DNA from: Ampullaceana balthica
Taxonomy: Eukaryota > Mollusca > Gastropoda > Lymnaeidae
Direction: 5' to 3'
DNA: 64,000 bases
Assembly: GCA_944989445.1 (NCBI GenBank)
Contig: CALYLW010001205.1
Location: 110,157 to 174,156, forward strand
Below, piece after piece: positions 12,176 to 24,177 of this stretch. The notes under the pieces are model-generated. The model did not search any database. It was not told the DNA's origin and saw only the letters and a list, made by a program, of their open reading frames with translations. A program made the position numbers and the translations under genes. Numbering within the stretch: position 1 is the stretch's first letter; each line of letters starts with the position of its first letter.

Positions 12176-12588
12176 CCATGGAATTTCATTTTAAATATAA
12201 AACTTGTGACATATTTGTATACGCTGATTCGATTGGCTTTGTTAATGATATGCAAATGCGGTTACAACCGCCGTGGGGCTTTTCATATTATTCCGCTCGC
12301 CTATCATTTTTTCGTGACTGCTGGCCAAATAACTAATTAATTAATTGTAGTACTGGGGTTGTAAAGATTCATCAAACTTAAACGAATAAACATAAATGAT
12401 GAGAAAACGCAAAGAAAACGAGAAAGTATTTCGGTTCCCCCTAAAAATGTCGACTTTATATGGTGGCAACATAACCAAGGTCAAGAAAAATTAGTTAACT
12501 GTATTCAATTAATATGTTTAGTCATATGTAAAGCACTTTTTTTTACTCTTTGCATGTATATGTATATTTTTTATGTTTAGTTTTACAG

Positions 12589-14335
12589 AAAGGACAGTGG
12601 CACAATATGTAATGACTTGCATAAAGCCTCCTTCAATGGAGACAATGAACAGATATTGACTCTGCTCCACCAAGGACATGACGTGAATGCTGAAGATACC
12701 GATTGGTGGACTCCACTAATGTGTGCTTCTGAGAAAGGTCACGTGACAAGTGTTGAGCTTCTTCTTGAACATGGGGCTAATGTGAACGCAGAAGAACGTG
12801 ACGGATGGACTCCGTTGATGCTGGCGTCACAAAACGGACATTATGAAACAGTGAAGTTACTTCTAGAACATAGAGCAAACACGCCTGATGATTATTTTGG
12901 TTATGATGGGCCAGCACTTTTGGTCGCTGCACAAAATGGATTTACAGTGATAACAGAAATAATTTTATACCATTCAAGCCACATTAAAATTGGTACATAC
13001 AGTTTTTATTATAGCGTTAATGCTCGCATCAAATAATGGACACTTGGGAACTGTTAAAAAATTGATATACAATAATCACTCAAAAGATGTATATTCTCCA
13101 GACATAAAATCATCTGCCGTAATTTTTGCGCTTGAAAAGGGTCATACTAAGGTAGCGGCTTTTTTACTAAAACATGGTGCTGCTGTTAATAAACTGCAAA
13201 ATGTTTCTCAAATAACTGATGTAATAAGTAGCCACAATGAATTATTTTTTGAGCAAGATGGGACTTTTGTTTACAATTATAATTGTTGCGTACGTAAAGG
13301 ATTCTGTGGATACAAATGCGAAGTAACGTTCAGTGCAATGTCGATTGCGTGTCACAAAGGAAACATACAGATGATAGAGACTTTAATTGGCTATGGTGCT
13401 GATATTGAAGAGGAGGATGAAAGGGGATACACACCACTGATTATTGCTACAGAGAATAAACACACACACGCTGTAAATGTTCTACTTGGTCTAGGGGCTA
13501 AAGTGAATCACGTTGGGAAATATGGCCACTCTGCTTTGATGGAGTCTGCGTGTAAAGGTGGAACAAATATAGTTGAACTGCTTTTAAAACATGAAGCAAA
13601 TATCAACGCTGTGTCAGAGGATGGCTTAACAGCGCTTATGTTTGCCACACATTATGGGCATCAGGATACGGTGAATGTTTTGCTGAGAAATAGTGCAGAA
13701 GTCAATTTGCGACAGGCAGAGAAGTGGACAGCTTTAATGATAGCCTCTGATAAGGCAAATTTTGAAATAGCAGAAATATTAATCCTGTATAAGTCAGATG
13801 TTAATCAAGTCCAAATGGATGGGTGGTCGTCACTTATGTTAGCCTCAAAAAGTGGGAACATGTCGCTGGTCGATTTGTTGATTAAAAACAATGCTCAAGT
13901 TAATCAGGAGCAAAACGACAAATGGACCCCACTTTTGGTGGCTTCGTCTGAGAACCATTCTGAAATTTCTGAACTTTTACTTCTAAATGGAGCTAATGTT
14001 GATCACAAAAACAACGAAGGTTGGTCGGCTCCCATGCTTGCATCCAGCAAAGGAAATCTCGCCACCCTCAAATGTTTGATGGATTACAAACCACAAATAA
14101 ACATAAGTAACAACGATGGGAATAATGCTTTAATGTTAGCCGTCATAAGTGGCCATGAAGATGTTGTCAGATACTTACTCCAGTGCAAGGCGGAAGTAAA
14201 CAACGTGAACCAAACAGGAGAGTCAGCCCTTATTTTAGCGAGTTCTTATAATCATGCAGGCATTGTCGAATTATTGTGTCAAAATAATGCAGAGAAGAAT
14301 TTTAGGTCTACACAACTTTGTCCGCATTCATCCAG
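12589..14335 (+). CDS. Ankyrin-repeat protein, large internal exon with one frame break
   Basis: The exon is bounded by an acceptor TTTAGTTTTACAG (ending 12588) and a strong donor CATCCAG|GTGAGA (14336); one base at the start and two at the end belong to split codons. It encodes about 16 ankyrin repeats of 33 residues, with the usual WTPLMLASQNGHxETVKLLL core (first repeat LHKASFNGDNEQILTLLHQG, last ESALILASSYNHAGIVELLC). No signal peptide or membrane segment is seen, so a cytosolic scaffold role is likely. The frame changes near 13002-13007: the first frame runs to 13036 and the second is open from about 12990. One extra T in the TTTTT run explains it. That could be an assembly error or a real mutation. 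Partner exons were not found. The protein's function cannot be told from ankyrin repeats alone. Confidence 0.88.
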
Positions 14336-14541
14336 GTGAGAGAAAGAATGAAAATAATCATACAATTATTATTGTATGTATGAGAAGTATTTTAATTAAG
14401 AACCTTTGCAACATTGACTTTTCAATTCTTTTATTTACCACTATTACTATTATATTTTTTAAATTTATAAATCTATTAAAATGACAAGTGAGAAAATATA
14501 TTTATAAATTTTTAAAACATATTAAAAATAAATGAAAAAGT

Positions 14542-14548
<7 letters not shown>

Positions 14549-14608
<60 letters not shown>
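14549..14608. repeat. (TA)n microsatellite
   Basis: A pure TA run about 210 bp downstream of the ankyrin exon donor. Confidence 0.97.
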
Positions 14609-14610
<2 letters not shown>

Positions 14611-15058
14611 GAAAACCAAATTAAAAAAAAACACTTTAAACGAAATAATAACGAAATTGAATAACTTCAAATATTAAAGAATCGCAAGCCATAAAGGCAA
14701 ATGAATGAGAAACGCTGGAAAAGAGCTCACTGGATATCAGACATTATTATCAGTTTTTGTAACTTAAATATAAAAAATATTTATTAATTCATTGTTAATC
14801 AATTGTCATTTATAATTAATTGATGTTTTTTATCAAAAGAAGGAATTCACATCAAGTAACGCGCTATAAGCCATACAATGTCAACCCTGATGAAAGATGC
14901 AATTCTCAAATGTAGGTACCTAATAATTCAAACAAAATGGAATATATCTATATACGAAAAAAGCATCATAGAAATTACATGCTTTAAATTATATTAATTA
15001 TATACACATACTAAGAAACAAAAGCAATACCGAACAAATGATTTTGACGTAGTTTTGT

Positions 15059-15112
15059 ATGTGCGTATGTGTGTGCGTGCGTGGTTGCGTGCTTGCATGT
15101 GTGTGTGTGTGT
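15059..15112. repeat. TG-rich microsatellite
   Basis: Imperfect (TG)n with GCGTGCGTGG interruptions. Confidence 0.9.
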
Positions 15113-15267
15113 GATTTTAACTTAGTATTTACAGCTTAAGCTTAGTTCTATAAGCTTTGTTTATAAATTAAAATAAATTTTAGTATAGAAATAACGCTGT
15201 TGCTGATAAAGTTCATATTTTATTTTTAAAAATGATCGGAAAATCTTTATCAGATTATACATATATA

Positions 15268-15345
15268 CCGTATTTATTCGTTCTAAAGCCGACCTATTAG
15301 GTCAAAATCTAGGGGAAATGGTTGGGGGTCGGCTTACGAGCGGGT
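15268..15345. repeat. CCGTATTTATTCG / GGCTTACGAGCGGG repeat
   Basis: TACCGTATTTATTCGTTCTA, GCCGACC and GGTCGGCTTACGAGCGGGT. The second part recurs at 20463-20492 (GGTTGGCTTACGAGCGGGT) next to GGGTTGGCGTATAAACGAACGGG, so this is a dispersed element fragment of unknown class. Confidence 0.45.
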
Positions 15346-15582
15346 GATTTATGCATGTACATTGAATATCGTGTTGTTATTGTAGATCATCATGGTCCTT
15401 GTCTACATTCCAAAAGATTCAACTGCTCAACCAGAAACTATAAAATATTATCTGCACCTACCTTTTTATTCATTTAATTTATTTTTGGGAATTCTTTAAC
15501 GCTGTTTTCATACATTTGTTTTCAACAATGAATTTATTTTAATGTACGCGCTTTCGGCACTGTTTACCAAAGAAAAGACTAA

Positions 15583-16126
15583 AATAAAACAAACCCGTAA
15601 AAACACAGTTTTTGACTATAAATCCCTTATATATGAGACATAACTAACAGTATTGATTATTTTCAAATGCGACAAACATTTACAGACTGAATATGACTTA
15701 ACTCAACTTTGCTTCATAACCCTGTGAGGGGGGATGGGAGAGGGGAAAAGTCTGGTCACCGATCGCTGGATCGAGCTCAGCGTGACACGTAAAATGTAAA
15801 CAAAAGCACGCCGGTACTTCGATGGGTCGAGTCAACGCGTCAACTCAAACTCTCACGTGGAAAAAAAACCCAGTGAATTTGAATTACCTTCGTTGTATAA
15901 GGATAAAATAAAAATGCATTAATTTAATTACGATACTTTCGATCGATCTGAAATTTTGATACAATGCATTGTTAGGTGAGACGGGTCCGTGAGCCAAATT
16001 TCAGCTCGATCGGATTACGGGAAGTGGTTCATTTTTGACATTTGTTTTTCCGCTCGCCCCAAACAGAGAGACAGAGAGAGATGACGACAGAGACGGCGGT
16101 GAAGTTAATATAAGGGATTTAAAAAT
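15583..16126 (+). mobile_element. Family A non-autonomous repeat, full-length copy
   Basis: It begins AAAATAAAACAAACCCGTAA, continues with TTTTTGACTATAAATCCCTT and ends GAAGTTAATATAAGGGATTT. The 14-mer TAAATCCCTTATAT near the left end is the inverse of the right end. The core has ATGCATTAATTTAATTACG, TTTCGATCGATCTGAAATTT, AGACGGGTCCGTG and TTTTTCCGC. No open reading frame is present. About 544 bp, the typical length. Confidence 0.85.
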
Positions 16127-17059
16127 ACCGGTAACTCTTGCCTGCTAACTGTTTGGAGAATCATATGAGTTGGATTTTAAAGGATTGTAATGTTTATAGA
16201 ATTTTTATAACTAAATAAATTACTCTGGCAATTTATTTTTAATTGACGAACTATCCTGCTGAAACATTTTTGATGTTTTTTGGGGCATTTTTCAAAAATT
16301 AGACATTTTTCCACAGTGAAAGTTTAAAAAAAATGAAAGTCATTTTCCTTGTCATTTTTTTAATGGTAGTTGTCAGTGACCCTTTAAATACTATATTGTC
16401 AGACATTAGACCGTAATTCCGTGTTTTTGTTTTACATTAACGGTCTGATGGTCAAGCATTGCATTTCAATTTCACTGGTGTAACGCAACATTAAAGTATA
16501 CACTGAAAAACAAATTTTGTAAACCAAAATTCATGTATATTTATTTTAAAAAACAACTAAATTTGATTATAATAACAATTTAAGACATGCAATAAATAAC
16601 AAATGCTATCAGTGGATGTTCAAATAACAAAGTTTAGAACAAGCATAATAACTATAATCAATTTTGTTCATTAAAGTATGCTTAAAAGCAAGTAGTAACG
16701 TAAATATCTTTATAATAAATCACAACACACGCTAACAAATATTGATAGGCAGCCTGAAAGAGTTCTGATAAATAAGAAAAAAAGTTTGTTACTTTAGTAC
16801 CTGTTACACCAGTGAGTTTACTGCTACGCCGGTGTACATTTAGTTACACCAGTGAGTTATCATTGTATCTATCTTTAAATGTTTAGGATTTCTTGTTAAC
16901 TTAAACACAATATGCATTTTATGATAATGGATATGCCTTTTAGGATTGCGATTAAATAATTTTAAGAATATAGAAAACATATTAGTAAAACAATAAGATA
17001 AAAAAGCTTGCTAACTGGAGATGGGGCCATATTAAATGAATAAATTTCATAAAGTTAAT

Positions 17060-18850
17060 ACATTGTGTTCAACATTTCTTATTGTATGGAACCAATGGCA
17101 CAAAATAGTTTGGACACCAATACAGTGGCTTGTGATTTACACTGGTGGAAGACCACAATGTCATTGACTCATCATTACATTTACTCGGGGTGCGATCCAT
17201 CTGTGGATGTGAAATCTCGTTCCGGTGTCGGTGCCTTCAGAAAAAAAACTGAAATGCTTGGTATTTTCATATACGGGCGAGCCCAAAAATGTGCCTTATG
17301 CATTTATAAAATTTTTGTGTATGCAGAGGGCCATTACTTCTTTCTCAAAAAGAAATCTGACAACATCATCTTTATGTAAATTGTGTTCTCCCGGGACATA
17401 AAAATCACAATAAGTGACAAACACCTATTTGCAGCTGTAAGATACTGATGATGTAAGCCTTGGGAAATATATGCATAAGAAAACTCAGCACCACAGACTG
17501 GTAGGCAGTCTCCATCTTCTCTCACTTTAATCGGAAATTTATAACCAAGTTTTTTCTTAGCTGGTATGTCATCTGGAACATCATTCACATATCTTCTCTC
17601 TTTTTGTATTATGGTATTAATGACACATTTAGCTGACCAATACGTCTCATTCATATGTAGCATCTGGGACTCAAATTCATGGACAAGCTCTGAAAAATTC
17701 TCTAGTTCATATAGATTTTTTTTTAAATTATTTTTTTTTAAAATTCCCATACACGATGGTCGTAGGGGGTCCTAATGTTTCCATTAGAATTTACTAGGGG
17801 CTTGGTAGACCTGGTGGGTGCCCCGTCTCCCTTCCAGGTCAGCGGAGGACTTTCTTAGCGTCAGTGATTCATCATTTTTATTGTGGCTTTTACGTGGGCT
17901 CGATACCACTCCCCTCAGCTTGCGAGGCGAGCGTACTGTTGACTTCGCTATCCAGCCGCCATCTAAATACCTTTCATAAATTTGCTTTCTCATATCCTCT
18001 AGACATATGTTGTTTCTGCATCACATGTGTGGGAACAGTTAGTTTCAATGCCCATATCTTTATCTTCCACGGTCAATAATCCCTGATCTTGTACTGCGTT
18101 CTCCTTATCCCAACAACATTTGCTTCCTGCTCAAAATTCTTCTTAAACCTTTATTCCTTCAAAACTGTGCCTGCAGCAATTGATGACAATGATGTGTTTT
18201 TCTTCTCCTTGGATTATTCTTTGATTTCATTCATGGCTGCAAGATGAAACTTTAAGGTCCTTTTAACTGATGATAAAACTTTCCTTTCTCTAATGTTTTC
18301 TTTGAGGAGTAACTTCTTTGCTTTCGATCATGAGTTGCTCATTTGTGCACCTTTGATTTGTTTGCAGATTTTTGTATTGGTTCTCTTAATGCGTTAATCT
18401 TCATCACAGATGCTTCTATCTCTCAATTCAGAGACCTGTATCTTAAGTTTTTTTGTTTTCTTGAGCCTTCATTTTTATTCATTTCATGAAGCCACATTCT
18501 GTCGAGACGGCCCGTGAGATGAAGAGGTAGAATTTGACAGTGATGTGGAAACAAATTATGTATCCATATTAACTGTGCTTGTTTTTTCTTTCTACGATTG
18601 TTGTATCTAGTCCGTCAAGCCTTTTTTCCTTTCCCCTGTTCCCGTGGTGTCATGTCTTTCACTAGCTTTCTTTTTCATGTCGCCTTGTCCTATTCACACT
18701 TTCCATGTTGCGTTGAAGATACGCTGCTCCCAACTGAGGGTCAGTATTTCACCTTGCACGGTACAAACATTGGCGTTCCGCGTTCGTCAATGCCTTGGAA
18801 TTTGATTTTGCCTGGAGAAAGAAAACAAAAGTTGTGAATGAATCTGAAAG
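17060..18850 (-). pseudogene. Vertnin/OTU-like protein relic with an N-terminal basic AERQR-type module
   Basis: Read on the minus strand from 18850 down: ALTNAERQCLYRAR (about 18750-18800), then DKAT*KRKLVKDMTPREQ and RYNNRRKKKQAQ (about 18580-18690), a block typical of repeat-associated proteins in marine invertebrates. After a SINE insertion (17757-17960) come NETYWSAKCVINTI, KFPIKVREDGDCLPVCGAEF (17500-17545) and, after shifts, IHRWIAPR and YWCPNYFVPLVP (about 17085-17115). DGDCLP resembles the OTU/vertnin nucleophile box, and WxPNxFVPLVP the C-terminal His-side block. Several stops and shifts make it a pseudogene. The gene is flanked by the TTACACCAGTGAGT repeats, suggesting it was the element's own gene. 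Confidence 0.65.
17757..17960 (-). mobile_element. tRNA-derived SINE (GCGGCTGGAT family), copy 1
   Basis: The minus strand starts GGCGGCTGGATAGCGAAGTC, then GCTCGCCTCGCAAGCTGAGG and the B-box-like GGTATCGAGCCCACG, and ends TCTAATGGAAACATTAGGAC plus CCCCTACGA. It has the same order as the copies at 25421 and 43671. It interrupts the vertnin-like relic. Confidence 0.82.
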
Positions 18851-19667
18851 TTCCTGATTGTAAGGCAACATTATGACCCTAGTGTTCAACAAAATAATAT
18901 AACAAATTTTAAAGATGAATCTGTTAATAATATAAAGCATAATTAGAGTGTTGGTTGACAACCAATGAATATTAGTAATCTACTCTCATTATACAATAAA
19001 ATAGGAATAGGTAATAATATCTGGACAGACTCTTAAGGTCTAAATCTAAAATTTTATTAGACTTAATGCATATTATTTATCAAATTAAAAACAAATAATA
19101 TGATTACAATTCATCACTGGTGTAACAGTCCTTTTACTGGTGTAACGATTTTTTACCGTACCACCAGTGAGTGTTACACCAATGAAAATTGTGCATGTTC
19201 AACAACATTTTAGCCCACGGTTTTAGAAAATGAAAATAAGCTTATATTTGTAATATAACTACAATTTCGCCTTGTTATATTGATCCATTGTTAATATACA
19301 TTAAGGTATAATTTTAGGTAAAATGGTCTTTTATACCAGTGAGTGTTATGCCTGATTGCTTACCATTATGCAGCAGAACGGTCTGCACTGAGCCAAACAG
19401 AAAAGTTTCCAACCATCAACATCACTTCCGTTTGTGGAAAAGGTGGTAGTCACTTTCAGAAATCCCCCATGGTTTTTATTGCCAATAATTTAAATCCCCA
19501 TCTTTTGCTCTAGTATAAAGCTGTTACACCAGTGAGTCTAAAACAGGAGACATGTTTATTTTGGCAAATAGAAACAAAACTTATACTTTTTATACCCATC
19601 GATATGGTTTTACATACTGTTCATACAAATATGAACATATTGAAAGAATAATAACGCTAAAAATTGA

Positions 19668-20170
19668 TATTTTTAAATCCTTTATATTAACTCGTGGTGT
19701 CTGCGGCCGCCCGACCGACCGCCCGCCGTTGTTGCCAAAACTTTTGTTCGATTTTTAACCCACTTGCTCGTAAGCTAGCGAGCTGAAATTTTGCAGGCAG
19801 TTTTGTACCGATAATAAAAACAATGTATCAAAATTTTAGATCGATCGCATGTACCGTAATTAAATTATTGATTTTTTAGATTATTTTATTTATTCCTATG
19901 TATCATGCTATTTTTTGAGATAGAGCGTCGCGGTGCGTATCATATTGAACAACCTTTCTGTCGCGCAATAAGGTGCGTATTTTATTGACAACTCTTTTTA
20001 TAAACATATTCCTGATCGGTGCGCATTATATTAAACATGTTTTACGACACAACTGCAATTTTGTATTTCTGGATGGTCTTGCGCTGCGTATTGTAATGAA
20101 CATTCTTTTAGTTACGTCTTGTACATAAAAGATTTATAGTGAAAAACTTGGTTTTTTACGGGTTTTTGTT
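19668..20170 (-). mobile_element. Family A variant with internal GGTGCGTATTATATT sub-repeats, copy 1
   Basis: The minus-strand ends and core follow family A (AAATCCTTTATATTAAC at the low-coordinate end, GATCGATCGCATGTACCGTA, and GTTTTTTACGGGTTTTTG at the high end). The middle is replaced by four spaced units: GGTGCGTATCATATTGAAC (about 19932), GGTGCGTATTTTATTGAC (about 19971), GGTGCGCATTATATTAAAC (about 20018) and GCTGCGTATTGTAATGAAC (about 20083). The same structure recurs at 61564-62075. Confidence 0.78.
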
Positions 20171-20174
20171 ATTA

Positions 20175-21335
20175 TTGTTTATATGAATGTAATTGTGAAT
20201 GGGTTTTATATTTGCGACATGGTCTTTTCTATTTATACAAAATTTGCTCAGATTTACTGACTTTATTAAAAAGAAATATACAACAGAACATTTTCTTTTT
20301 GTTTTTATACAATAAAAAGCCCTCTAGAGATGCTATAAAATGACATACATCTTCTCTGTTACTTAAATCACTTTGCTCTTCAACCTAAACACAATTGAAC
20401 AAATTATAATGACCGATTTAGCTTAATTATTTTTTTACCATTTTGTTTGCTGTCCTATTATTTTTTGGGGGTTGGCTTACGAGCGGGTTACACAATATAT
20501 ATACTAATTCTCTTCCAAAAGATAAGGGTTGGCGTATAAACGAACGGGCTATAGAACGAGTATATATGCTATATTTGTTTTCAAATCATATTACTAACAT
20601 AAAATTTATGATATATTGTCATTACATTATTATCATGCATTAAAATGTTTTTTTTTCGTTTTTACCGAGTTGATATATTTGCTAGAAATTATTACATTTG
20701 TTAAGAAGTTTTATGTGAGGCTGTTATTAAATTAAAACGAAATCATCAGAGATTAAAATGGTAAGATTAACTCGGTAAAACCATTATTTAAGTTCATTAA
20801 TGATAATAACAGAGTACAATGCTACTCAAAACGTTGCTTTGACTTATGAAGTAATTTGTTTTTTAATTTTTTTTAATTTACCTTTTTTTAGAAACCCACT
20901 CATAATTTTTTTTTAAAATGAAATATAAAATGCTAGATTATTATAATAATGCAATTTTTTTTTCAGTCATGTCCACTTTCACGAACCAATTAGAAATGTG
21001 TCCATAAAGAAATCCATGTATTGCTCTTTTCAAAATGTCACCAACGTTGCCGTTGATGGAAGTGTGATTAACACAACAGAGACATAAGAAACAATAGTCG
21101 GAGAACAAAGCATCGTATGCTGTTGAGTACTTAATGTAAACTAAAATGTATTTGCTGCTTTACTGAGTTGATTGGTTATATATGCATATTAAAAAAGCAT
21201 ATATTTATATTTTGTGCACAAATATTTAAATACATATGTATAAATCAAATAGTTGTGTATTCATACTATTTTTACGTGCATAACAGAGGTACACATACAG
21301 GTGGAAAAAAAATTAAAAGGGGAGGGGCCAATATT
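20175..21335. other. AT-rich DNA without a recognised gene
   Basis: Only short low-complexity frames. The one structured piece is the GGCTTACGAGCGGG repeat fragment at 20463-20550. Confidence 0.55.
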
Positions 21336-21339
21336 CCCT

Positions 21340-21470
21340 TTAAGTTGCGCAGATATCAAGCCAACGCCTCGCAGCAGTTCAGAATAACCGCGCAGTAAAT
21401 TTTGTAAAATATTGCACAAAAAATGAATGCAGCACAACTTTGCACATGCGTGGTTTTAATTTGCACACGG
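21340..21470 (+). repeat. Family D dispersed repeat, copy 1
   Basis: It carries CAGCAGTTCAGAATAACCGC, GCAGTAAATTTTGTAAAATA, TTGCAC and CACAACTTTGCACA. The same blocks occur inverted at 48636-48790 and direct at 61440-61562. Confidence 0.65.
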
Positions 21471-22235
21471 ACCAACGAACCTTAGAGGTAACATTGGTGG
21501 GGGCTCATTTTCCCCACTTTGTTTTTAACAGTTGCGTATATTCTAGCAAAAAAGAAATGCGTTTTTAATAGTCCTAATTCAGCAATTAATTAAATCAAAT
21601 CGTTGAATTAGAGGTTGCATAATTAGTGAATAAAAATTTCGTCTAAAAAAATTTATATAATAGTCGAATAAACATTTTAAAATATTCTATTTATTTATAT
21701 TTCCAATATATAGAAACATTTTTAAATGAATAGCATAAAATATGTTTTTGGCACACGTTTTAAGCAATATTAATGTATTATTTATATCTATTGTTATATT
21801 TTTCTCATAGGTTGTATGTAAATAGGAAAAATTATAAACATCAATTTCGTAAACAAAATCAGAGAAATCATAATAACTAGAATATGTATGTTATTCCATG
21901 TATGCTCCACGTTTCTACTGTAATTACGCTAAAATGCAAATGGATACATTTATACCATACTCCGTTTTGTTTACCCATTAATAAAATGCTTTAAACATAA
22001 TAGGCCTATATTTAGTGTGAAAGAAAAATAATGATATAGTAGCAAATCTTGATCATGAATATTTTAAAATCGAGCATTGCATGTATTAAAATAACTTAAA
22101 AACAAAGTGCAAAAGTAAATTTAACGATCTGATTAATAACCATGACAAAAAAATGAATATAACATTTATTAGCATTTAATAGTGTAAATTTAAAACATGG
22201 TTTTAAATGAATTTTAGTTTTCTTTCATATGCGTT

Positions 22236-22239
<4 letters not shown>

Positions 22240-22295
<56 letters not shown>

Positions 22296-22301
22296 TATAC
22301 A
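22240..22301. repeat. (TA)n microsatellite
   Basis: TA run with one TGTA interruption. Confidence 0.96.
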
Positions 22302-22749
22302 TAATTATAAATATCATGGCAATTAAGTGATTAATCGTTACCAATTTTAATCGATTGAAATTAAATTGATCGATTAAAATATGATTTAAATTTTAGAAAA
22401 GTTTTTTAATATTTAAAAAAAAATTTTTTTTAGTTATTAATAAATTATATTTTTTCTTACTTACATACTTTTACCTTGTATTATTATTATTTATTTAGAC
22501 GTGAATACGTAAACAAAAATGTTTTTCTTCCTTATTTCTTGCATAGCAGAACGAATTTGCTGTGATACGTCACAACATATGGGAGCCATGGAATTACAGC
22601 AACTTAACCGATTTCGTGGAAAAATGAATCGCGACTTTACGGGATATATATATGCGTTATAGAAATTTAATTTATCAAAATGAATCGATTAATATATACT
22701 TTTTTTCAAGTTAAACCAACAATTTTTTTAAATCAGTACCAGCCCTAAT

Positions 22750-23097
22750 ATATATACACGAGCAACAAAGCCTGTCCAAGGACGTTCTACCACCGCTCTG
22801 TGGCATGTTTTAACTCCACTCCAACAGCCGTTTCGACGGCCATACATGTGTATTACGTCAAAAATACTATTCATTATAGTTAAAATAAATAACTCGTAAA
22901 AACATAGCTTTTGACCATAAATCCCAACGCGCATAACTCAAAATAAAGTCTTGGAAGAAATAATGCACCAAAAATAACTTGTTTTGAACGTCCGCGTATA
23001 CGTGTTCAATATGATTGGCTATAGGAGTCATATGTGTTTGAGGAACCAATCACTATCAATGGCCGCAAGGAACATTGCCTTTTATGATATAGGATTT
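22750..23097 (+). repeat. Family B dispersed repeat, copy 2
   Basis: It aligns along its length with 38026-38375. Shared blocks are GCAACAAAGCC, CCAACAGCCGT, CATACATGTG, ATACTATTCATTA, AACTCGTAAAAAC, TTTTGACCATAAATCCCAAC, GCGCATAACTCAAAATAAAG and GAACATTGCCTTTTATGATA. The AACTCGTAAAAAC...TTTTGACTATAAATCCC block is nearly the left end of family A. Confidence 0.85.
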
Positions 23098-23099
23098 GT

Positions 23100-24170
23100 A
23101 GTGATAAAAAATTTCACTGGAAAGTCTAATTGTGATTTATTCAACCAGTAAAATTTTTATGGATTGTTCTCACCACAAAATTTGTTTACGATAGTGAAAA
23201 TCATCCTTACAATTAATTTCATCAATTTAACATTTTTTAGATGATAGTTATTTATGGAATACAGTGTCACTTTTACTTGAATGCTTTTTTAGAGTGGTTG
23301 TGTAAGCCAGTTTTTTTTGCTTTTTTAAACAAGCTGATTAAATTAAGAGATCACGATGCATGCCTCATTTTACCATCAGATGTATTTACAACATATCTTT
23401 ATGAAGACATTGATCGTTTTCCTTTCAATTATACTCAAAAGAACTGCTATCATATTTAGCATACGAACATGAGGAATGTAATGTTTAGGTACTCTGGATA
23501 GCATGCGACCAAAAATAAAGTTATTGTTCAAATTAACGAATTTGTATTCTGTATTTTGTATAACATGACACATTCGTATGTTTCAACTTCAATAGAATCG
23601 TGACCTTCTAAAATAGCCTATGACCATTCTCATCTTATCCACTATCAAGTATTCGATGGTGGCTAATTTAATTATCGATACTACCCCAGATGTTATTACA
23701 GCCTTTGTAATAAATTCATATTTCTTTCAATCCTTTTTTTAATAGTCTTAAATTAACTTGCTTTGTAAGTTTAATCGGACACCCGACTATTTTTAATATC
23801 CCAATGTTGAACCCTTTCCCGTTATCCAATCATTCTGAAAATGTGCACACATGTTCATTTTCGGTGATAGTATTTTTGTGAATTTGTGTGGAATTGTTTC
23901 ATGTCTAGATTTAATGTAATTAAATATTTTCGATTTAAGTCTGCTAGAGTTAAACCTCAGTAGTCCGCCTTAATGGCCAACACGGATCACGAGCGACTGA
24001 CCAACAGCCAGTGTTTTACTGCACGGGGAGGTCAGTCCCGTGATATCGATTGTTGCGTGCCGAGGACTGAATAGCATTAGGGTGGGTAAACATATAATGT
24101 TGCTAACGGAAAACCTCATGGCACCGGGCACAGCCTGTTGCATAAGAGACTGATCCTTCTAAGGGGTCAC
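23100..24170. other. No recognised gene
   Basis: AT-rich to about 23950. A GC-richer stretch follows at 23960-24170 (TAATGGCCAACACGGATCAC, GGGGAGGTCAGTCCCGTGAT) that leads directly into the frame at 24178. It looks like repeat-derived DNA, but I could not assign it. Confidence 0.45.
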
Positions 24171-24177
24171 TGGGAGG

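Larger units (their letters stand above)
16473..19540. mobile_element. Degraded DNA element with TTACACCAGTGAGT subterminal repeats around a vertnin-like relic
   Basis: The motif TTACACCAGTGAGT or its inverse occurs at least eight times: 16473-16484 (-), 16803 (+), 16843 (+), 19114-19126 (-), 19133-19146 (-), 19161-19185 (+, twice), 19331 (+) and 19522 (+). None was seen elsewhere in the window. The copies cluster in about 0.4 kb on each side of the coding relic at 17060-18850. This arrangement is typical of subterminal transposase-binding repeats. True ends and a target-site duplication could not be fixed. I do not recognise the superfamily. Confidence 0.6.
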
